From assembly GCA_030263395.1 (NCBI GenBank), contig SZOW01000006.1, positions 62,001 to 126,000 on the forward strand: DNA of 64,000 nt, in the 5' to 3' direction. The stretch comes from QUBU01 sp014337915 (GTDB lineage Bacteria; Pseudomonadota; Gammaproteobacteria; Steroidobacterales; GCA-2729495). How positions within the stretch are numbered: position 1 is the first letter of the stretch; each line of letters begins with the position of its first letter. The position numbers and the translations under genes were made by a program. Below are positions 59,207-64,000 of the stretch, in pieces. The notes under the pieces were generated by a model. That model did no database searches and was not told where the DNA came from. It was given only the letters and a program-made list of their open reading frames with translations.

Positions 59207-59857
59207 ATGGTCCACCATCACGCGCCGGCAAGGGATGCACTGACGATTCCCGGCCCCGCCGGTACCCTCGAGGCATTACTGGAGCAGCCGGACACCGCGG
59301 CCGCCGGGCGTATCGCCGTCATCTGCCACCCGCATCCGCTGCACCAGGGAACGATGCTCAACAAGGTGGTCCACACCATCGCTCGGGCGATGCTCGACCT
59401 CGGCGTGCCGGCGCTACGTTTCAATTTCCGCGGGGTCGGCGCCAGCGAGGGACGCCATGCGGACGGCAGCGGCGAGGTAGACGATGCGCTGGCCGCCTGC
59501 ACCTGGATGCGCGAGCGCTTTCCCGGCAGCGAGCTGCTGCTGGCCGGCTTTTCCTTTGGCGCCATGGTGGCCTGTGCGGCGGCCGTGCAGGCGCGGCCCG
59601 CGCAGCTGGTGACGATCGCACCGCCCGTCGAACGCAGCAAACGGCTGCTTGCCGGCCGGCATCCGTCGGTCCCCTGGCTTGTGGTGCAGGGCGAGGCCGA
59701 TGGCGTGGTGCCGAGCGGCGAGGTGGCCGCCTGGGTGGCCGCGCTGCAACCGGCGCCGACGCTGGTCGTGCTACCCGGTGTGGACCATTTTTTCCACGGC
59801 CACCTGACCGGCCTGCGCCAGACCCTGCTCAGCCACCTCGCGGTGCAGCCGGCATGA
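59207..59857 (+). CDS. Alpha/beta-hydrolase (COG2945-type)
   Basis: 216 residues. The family pattern is 'AVICHPHPLHQGTMLNKVVH', 'LRFNFRGVGASEGRH', the nucleophile in 'LAGFSFGAMVACAAA', aspartate in 'GEADGVVP' and histidine in 'PGVDHFFHGHL'. Members are cytoplasmic hydrolases of unknown natural substrate. ATGA overlap with the TerB-like gene. Confidence 0.87.
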   Translation: MVHHHAPARDALTIPGPAGTLEALLEQPDTAAAGRIAVICHPHPLHQGTMLNKVVHTIARAMLDLGVPALRFNFRGVGASEGRHADGSGEVDDALAACTWMRERFPGSELLLAGFSFGAMVACAAAVQARPAQLVTIAPPVERSKRLLAGRHPSVPWLVVQGEADGVVPSGEVAAWVAALQPAPTLVVLPGVDHFFHGHLTGLRQTLLSHLAVQPA

Positions 59858-60324
59858 TTTCCCGCCTGAAATCGCTGCTGAACGAGCTGGCGCAGACGCC
59901 GGGCCCGGCGGCCGATCCCGACCGGGTGCCGCTTGCCATGGCAGCCCTGCTGGTGGAGGCTGCGCGCGCCGACGACGAGGTGCAGCAGGCGGAACTCGAC
60001 CGGCTCGCCGGCCTGCTGGCGCAGCGCCTGGAACTGGATCCGGCTGCCGCGCAGGCCCTGGTGCGACGGGCGCGCAGCGCCGTCGAGGATTCGGTTTCCC
60101 TGTACGAGTTCACCCGGCCGCTGCACGAGGCGCTGGACTATCGCGGCAAGGCCGAGGTGGTGCGGATGCTCTGGCTGGTGGCGCTCGCCGACCAGCGCCT
60201 GGACAAGTACGAGGACTACCTCATCGGCAAGGTGGCCGAGCTGCTCTACGTCTCACGCGGTGATGTGCTGCGGCTGAAGCACGAGGCACAGCAGCTGCAG
60301 CCGGCCGCCAGCGGCGGCGACTGA
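59854..60324 (+). CDS. TerB-family helical protein
   Basis: 156 residues, all helical in prediction. 'VPLAMAALLVEAARADDEVQQAELDRLAGLL' followed by 'EDYLIGKVAELLYVSRGDVLRLKHEA' matches the TerB domain (acidic-residue helical bundle, possible metal binding). Family members are found in tellurite-resistance and stress systems, but the function of stand-alone proteins is unknown. Co-translated with the hydrolase. Confidence 0.8.
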   Translation: MISRLKSLLNELAQTPGPAADPDRVPLAMAALLVEAARADDEVQQAELDRLAGLLAQRLELDPAAAQALVRRARSAVEDSVSLYEFTRPLHEALDYRGKAEVVRMLWLVALADQRLDKYEDYLIGKVAELLYVSRGDVLRLKHEAQQLQPAASGGD

Positions 60325-60340
60325 GCAACGATGCGCCGCC

Positions 60341-60847
60341 TCACTCCCCGTAGAACGTCTGCGTGAAACGCAGCGGCAGCGCCACGGTCCCGCCCTCAGG
60401 GACCACCTCGACATTGAACACCAGGGTCTCGCCGTTGGTCACCGCATAGTCGGCGATGTAGTACACCGCATTGCCCTCGCGGATCTCGCGTACCGTGGCG
60501 TCCTTCACCTGGCCGGTGTCGTTGGCGACCAGCGCCGTGACCCTGGCCGTAACCGGCATGCCGATCGTACCTTCGGCCTTCTTCAGTACCGATACGTTCA
60601 GCAGTGCGCGGTTCTTGCTGCGGGTGATGCCGTAGGTGCTGGCGACTTCCGGGGTGAGCTGGTCGGTGGACAGCGCCGAGAAATGCACGACGTAGTCGCC
60701 GAAGTCCTTGGAACTGGCGCCAGCCGGTTCCGCTGCGGTCTGAGGTGCGGTGGCTGACGGCGCGCTGCCCGGGCCGGGCCCACCGCAGCCGGAAATCAGG
60801 GCAAGGGCGGCGATGCTGATGCAGACGGTTCGGATGCTCATGGACAT
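60341..60847 (-). CDS. DUF4426 lipoprotein
   Basis: 168 residues from ATG 60847. A short signal ('CISIAALALISGCGG') ends in a lipobox with cysteine, so it is probably a lipoprotein. The remaining domain ('FGDYVVHFSALSTDQLTPEV', 'RSKNRALLNVSVLKK', 'VFNVEVVPEGGTVALPLRFTQTFY') is DUF4426, a beta-rich periplasmic domain. In Pseudomonas relatives it also lies near the yggT-proC-yggS genes. Function unknown. Confidence 0.85.
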   Translation of the reverse strand: MSMSIRTVCISIAALALISGCGGPGPGSAPSATAPQTAAEPAGASSKDFGDYVVHFSALSTDQLTPEVASTYGITRSKNRALLNVSVLKKAEGTIGMPVTARVTALVANDTGQVKDATVREIREGNAVYYIADYAVTNGETLVFNVEVVPEGGTVALPLRFTQTFYGE

Positions 60848-60931
60848 GGCAACACCTGCGGCTGGCCTGCAAAGATCATAAACCACCGGCAAAACGCCAG
60901 GACAGCATTATTTACGTCTCCGGCCCGTGCC

Positions 60932-61501
60932 TCAGAAGGGCATGCAGACCATACCCACCACGCCGTAGCCACTCGGCACCAGGCGGTTGACGAACTCGAT
61001 GGCCAGCAGCGCAAAGATCGGCGACAGGTCGAGGCCGCCGAGCGCCGGGATGAAGCGGCGGAAGGGCGCCAGCACCGGTTCGACGATGGCGGCGAGCATG
61101 GCGAGCGCCGGATTGTAGCCGCGCGGGCTGAACCAGCTGCTGATCACGTAGACGATGGTGAGCAGGAAGTAGGTACGCAGCACCAGGTGCACCAGCCGCA
61201 GCAGCCCGAGCGCAATGACCTGACCGGGGGTGCTGTGCCCAGCGCAGGCGATGGATGCCAGCATGCCGGTTCCCAGCAGCTGCACCAGCAGCAGGATGAC
61301 CACCGTGGCGGTATCGAGGCGCCCGGCCGCCGGAATGAAGCGGCGGGCCGGCAGGACCAGCGGATCGGTGACCTTGAGGATCGCCTGCACAAGGGGGTTG
61401 CGCGCATCGGCGCGCTGCAGCCCGAGGACCAGCCGCAGCACCAGCGCGATCACGTACAGGTCGAGCAAAGCCGAGATGACGAAAGTGAAGGCGTCCTGCA
61501 T
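60932..61501 (-). CDS. YggT family membrane protein
   Basis: 189 residues with two YGGT repeats, each with a helix followed by 'NPLVQAILKVTDPLVLPARRF' or 'NPALAMLAAIVEPVLAPFRRF', plus a linking pair of helices. YggT proteins are inner-membrane proteins linked with osmotic stress and cell division in several bacteria; mechanism unknown. Transcribed with proC (30 bases apart). Confidence 0.92.
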   Translation of the reverse strand: MQDAFTFVISALLDLYVIALVLRLVLGLQRADARNPLVQAILKVTDPLVLPARRFIPAAGRLDTATVVILLLVQLLGTGMLASIACAGHSTPGQVIALGLLRLVHLVLRTYFLLTIVYVISSWFSPRGYNPALAMLAAIVEPVLAPFRRFIPALGGLDLSPIFALLAIEFVNRLVPSGYGVVGMVCMPF

Positions 61502-61531
61502 GCCGTGTTTCTCCGTAGCTGCGTCTGGCGC

Positions 61532-62362
61532 TCAGCGCTTGCTGCGTCCCAGTTCGGCTCCGCGGTCACGGGCTGCGGTCAGTGCCCGGCTTACCGTGTC
61601 ACGGATGCCGGCCTGCTCCATGACGGCCACGGCAGCTGCTGTGGTGCCGCCCGGTGAAGTGACGGTCGCGCGCAGCGCCGCCAGGTCCTGCGACTCATCG
61701 GCCGCACTGCAGGCCGCGCCCATCGCGGTCTGGCGCACCAGGCTGCGCGCGATGCCCGCCGGCAGGCCGAGGCGGGTGGCGCTGTCTTCCATGAGTTCCA
61801 TGAGCAGGTAGAAGTAGGCCGGGCCGCTGCCGGAAACGGCGGTGACCGCGTCCATCAGCGATTCGTCCTCCAGCCACAGGGCACGGCCGGTGGTCTGCAG
61901 CATCTCCAGCGCCAGCGCCCGCTGGCTGGCGCTGACGCCTGCGGCGGCCACCAGCACCGACATACCGGCACCGACCAGCGCCGGCTGGTTCGGCATGACC
62001 CTGACGAGCGCCGTGCCCGGGCCCAGGGCGCCGGCGAGGGTGGCGAGCGGCACGCCGGCCGCCACCGATAGCAGGAGCTGGCCCGCTGGCCGCCGCTGGC
62101 CGGCCAGCTCCGCCAGCACTGCCGGCATGACCTGCGGCTTGACCGCCAGCACCAGCACATCGGCCGCGGCGGCCACGGCGGTGTTGGCTGTCGAGGTCCT
62201 GATGCCCGCGGCGAGTTGCGCCAGCTGGCCGCGCCTTGCGGCGTCGGGCTCGGCCACGGTGAGGCGCGTGGCCGGCAGGCCCGCGCGCAGCAGGCCGCCG
62301 ATGATGGCCTGCGCCATGTTGCCGCCGCCGATGAAGCCGATATCGAGGTCCCGGATCGTCAC
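61532..62362 (-). CDS. proC: Pyrroline-5-carboxylate reductase
   Basis: 276 residues from GTG 62362, preceded by AGAGGTGG; the open frame continues to 62590 without conservation. NADP-binding 'IGFIGGGNMAQAIIGGLL', 'VLAVKPQVMPAVL', 'RVMPNQPALVGAGMSVL' and the signature 'AVSGSGPAYFYLLMELM ... VTSPGGTTAAA' define ProC. Last step in proline synthesis. Located 37 bases after yggS. Confidence 0.95.
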   Translation of the reverse strand: MTIRDLDIGFIGGGNMAQAIIGGLLRAGLPATRLTVAEPDAARRGQLAQLAAGIRTSTANTAVAAAADVLVLAVKPQVMPAVLAELAGQRRPAGQLLLSVAAGVPLATLAGALGPGTALVRVMPNQPALVGAGMSVLVAAAGVSASQRALALEMLQTTGRALWLEDESLMDAVTAVSGSGPAYFYLLMELMEDSATRLGLPAGIARSLVRQTAMGAACSAADESQDLAALRATVTSPGGTTAAAVAVMEQAGIRDTVSRALTAARDRGAELGRSKR

Positions 62363-62399
62363 TGCTGCCACCTCTGGCGAAACCACCGCTGCGCCCGGT

Positions 62400-63128
62400 T
62401 CAGGGCGCGGCGGCCGGACGGGCGCCGAACAGCGCCGTTCCCACCCGCAACATCGTACTGCCTTCGGCGATGGCCATCTCGAGGTCGTCCGACATGCCCA
62501 TGGACAGGGTGTCGAGCTCGTGGCCTGCAGTACGCAGGCTCTCGAAAAGCGCGCGTACGCGCCGGAACTCCGCGCGCAGCGCCGCGGCATCCAGCCCGGC
62601 CTGCGGCATGAACATCAGGCCGCGCAGCTTCAGGCGCGGCAGGCCGGCGACCTCTGCCGCCAGGGCTTCCAGCCCGGCCGCGGGCACACCACCGCGGCCT
62701 GCCGCCGGCTCCGGCTGCACCTGCAGGCAGACCTGCAGTTCGGCGGCATGGAACGGGCGCTGGCGGGACAGCCGCTGCGCCACCTGGCCGCCGGCCACGG
62801 TCTGCACCCAGTCGAAGTGCGCGGCCACGTCCCGTGTCTTGTTGGCCTGCATCGTGCCAATGAAATGCCAGCGCGGGCCGGTTGGCAATTGCGTGATCTT
62901 GGCCACGGCTTCCTGCACGTAGTTCTCGCCAAAATCGGCGAGGCCTGCAGCCTGCGCGGCGCGGATGGCGGCAGGCGGGTGTGTCTTGCTGACGGCAACG
63001 ATGCTGATGCCGGCCGGGTCACGCCCGGCGCGCAGCGAGGCCTGGGTCACGCGGGCGCGCAGGGCCGCGAGTTTTTCCGTGATTGCCGTCACGGCCGCTG
63101 CCGGGTCGCTGCTTGTACTCTGCGCCAC
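62400..63128 (-). CDS. yggS: YggS-family PLP homeostasis protein
   Basis: 242 residues if started at GTG 63128; an in-frame GTG near 63090 is an alternative and neither has a strong ribosome site. PLP-binding lysine in 'IVAVSKTHPPAAI', then 'FGENYVQEAVAK', 'WHFIGTMQANKTRD', 'LMFMPQAGLD' and 'LSMGMSDDLEMAIAEGSTMLRVGTALFG' are diagnostic. It keeps free pyridoxal phosphate in balance. The position between proC and divergent pilT is conserved in gammaproteobacteria. Confidence 0.93.
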   Translation of the reverse strand: MAQSTSSDPAAAVTAITEKLAALRARVTQASLRAGRDPAGISIVAVSKTHPPAAIRAAQAAGLADFGENYVQEAVAKITQLPTGPRWHFIGTMQANKTRDVAAHFDWVQTVAGGQVAQRLSRQRPFHAAELQVCLQVQPEPAAGRGGVPAAGLEALAAEVAGLPRLKLRGLMFMPQAGLDAAALRAEFRRVRALFESLRTAGHELDTLSMGMSDDLEMAIAEGSTMLRVGTALFGARPAAAP

Positions 63129-63199
63129 TGGTGCACCGGGCTTATGGCAAGTCCGGATTCCGCTGCAGATCGGGGCAAGGGATTGAGCTGGGGACTGAA

Positions 63200-64000
63200 A
63201 TGGCTGTCGACATAGCGCAGTTGCTCGCATTCTCTGTAAAAAACAACGCGTCCGACCTGCACCTGTCGGCCGGTGTGCCACCGATGATCCGCGTCGATGG
63301 CGACGTCAAGCGGATCAACATGCCGGCGCTGACGCACAAAGAAGTGCACAGCATGATATACGACATCATGAGCGACAAGCAGCGCAAGGACTACGAAGAG
63401 TTCCTTGAGACTGACTTTTCGTTCGAGGTGCCGAAGCTGGCGCGCTTCCGCGTCAATGCCTTCAACCAGACGCGCGGTGCCGGCGCGGTGTTCCGCACCA
63501 TTCCGTCACAGATCCGTACGCTGGAAGACCTGAAGGCACCGGCGATCTTCCGCGACATCGCCATGTATCCCCGCGGCCTGGTGCTGGTCACCGGGCCAAC
63601 CGGTTCCGGCAAGTCGACGACGCTGGCGGCGATGATCGACTACGTCAACACCAACAAGCCCGACCACATCATCACCATCGAGGACCCGATCGAGTTCGTG
63701 CACGAGAGCAAGAAGTCGCTGATCAACCAGCGCGAGGTGCACAAGGACACGCTGGGCTTCTCCGAGGCGCTGCGCTCGGCCCTGCGTGAGGACCCGGACG
63801 TGATCCTGGTGGGCGAGATGCGTGACCTGGAGACCATCCGCCTGGCCATGACGGCCTCGGAAACCGGCCACCTGGTGTTCGGCACCCTGCACACCAGCTC
63901 GGCGGCCAAGACGGTCGACCGCATCGTCGACGTCTTCCCGGCCACCGAGAAGGAGATGATCCGCACCATGCTGTCGGAGTCGCTGCGGGCGGTCATCTCG
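63200..64000 (+). CDS. pilT: Type IV pilus retraction ATPase PilT (3' end outside window)
   Basis: 267 residues before the window ends. Start ATG 63200. The N-terminal PAS-like domain ('NASDLHLSAGVPPMIRVDGD') precedes the RecA-like ATPase with Walker A 'VTGPTGSGKSTTLAAMIDYV', the Asp box 'IEDPIEFVH', Walker B 'PDVILVGEMRDLETI' and the His box 'GHLVFGTLHTSSAAKT'. Hexameric motor that retracts type IV pili for twitching and DNA uptake. Divergent from yggS across 71 bases. pilU would be expected next. Confidence 0.97.
   Translation, partial: MAVDIAQLLAFSVKNNASDLHLSAGVPPMIRVDGDVKRINMPALTHKEVHSMIYDIMSDKQRKDYEEFLETDFSFEVPKLARFRVNAFNQTRGAGAVFRTIPSQIRTLEDLKAPAIFRDIAMYPRGLVLVTGPTGSGKSTTLAAMIDYVNTNKPDHIITIEDPIEFVHESKKSLINQREVHKDTLGFSEALRSALREDPDVILVGEMRDLETIRLAMTASETGHLVFGTLHTSSAAKTVDRIVDVFPATEKEMIRTMLSESLRAVIS

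Overview
The window is a high-GC chromosomal segment from a Gram-negative bacterium, most likely a gammaproteobacterium. Support comes from LPS core genes (hldD, waaF, kdkA, a Kdo-hydroxylase), glnE, htpG, ppnN and mltD. The block DUF4426-yggT-proC-yggS divergent from pilT is the arrangement known from Pseudomonas and relatives. Several hydrophobic-compound catabolism genes and a PEP/VPLPA-CTERM protein suggest an environmental degrader, for example a Steroidobacter-, Nevskia- or Immundisolibacter-like lineage. That placement is inference. I see no tRNA, rRNA, CRISPR array or insertion sequence.

Accessory catabolic half (1-21.2 kb). A minus-strand operon encodes a VOC protein, a molybdopterin oxidoreductase whose large subunit starts with an SCP2-like lipid-binding domain, its transhydroxylase-like FeS subunit, and a DUF454 membrane protein. 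Next come a CTERM-anchored exported protein, a D-2-hydroxyacid dehydrogenase and two paralogous convergent VOC proteins. An alpha/beta hydrolase and an acyl-CoA ligase follow on the minus strand. Divergent from them are a TonB-dependent receptor, a quinone-oxidoreductase-like protein and a coupled ligase/enoyl-CoA hydratase/ligase series. A convergent MFS transporter closes the region. Together they look like uptake, hydrolysis, CoA activation and beta-oxidation of a hydrophobic or aromatic compound. The substrate cannot be read from sequence.

Sulfate activation and an enolase-like gene (21.4-27 kb). A small-molecule kinase gene overlaps a divergent enolase paralogue. These are followed by cysD, a fused cysNC and a hotdog thioesterase. 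A NhaR-like LysR regulator follows on the minus strand.

Osmoprotection operon (28-33.4 kb). DUF5752, a TreT-like glycosyltransferase, otsB, an MscS channel and otsA are packed with mostly ATGA-type overlaps. They combine trehalose synthesis with an osmotic release valve.

Nitrogen control and cell envelope (33.4-50.7 kb). glnE and a small zinc-ribbon gene precede glycosyltransferase-hldD-waaF-gmd. A Kdo-hydroxylase and a heptosyltransferase lie on the minus strand. kdkA starts from an ATG overlapping the heptosyltransferase ATG, and an LpxL-like acyltransferase converges on kdkA. Then come htpX, the translationally linked mltD, YkuD and ppnN, and three small unknown genes.

Housekeeping end (50.7-64 kb). 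This part holds yeiH, DUF6356, an Lrp-family regulator behind AT-rich palindromes, htpG and a His-rich CDF metal exporter. A second Lrp-family gene is divergent from leuA (type 2), with a palindrome between them. A cysteine-synthase-like enzyme, a small hydrolase and a TerB-like protein follow. The window ends with DUF4426, yggT, proC, yggS and a truncated pilT.
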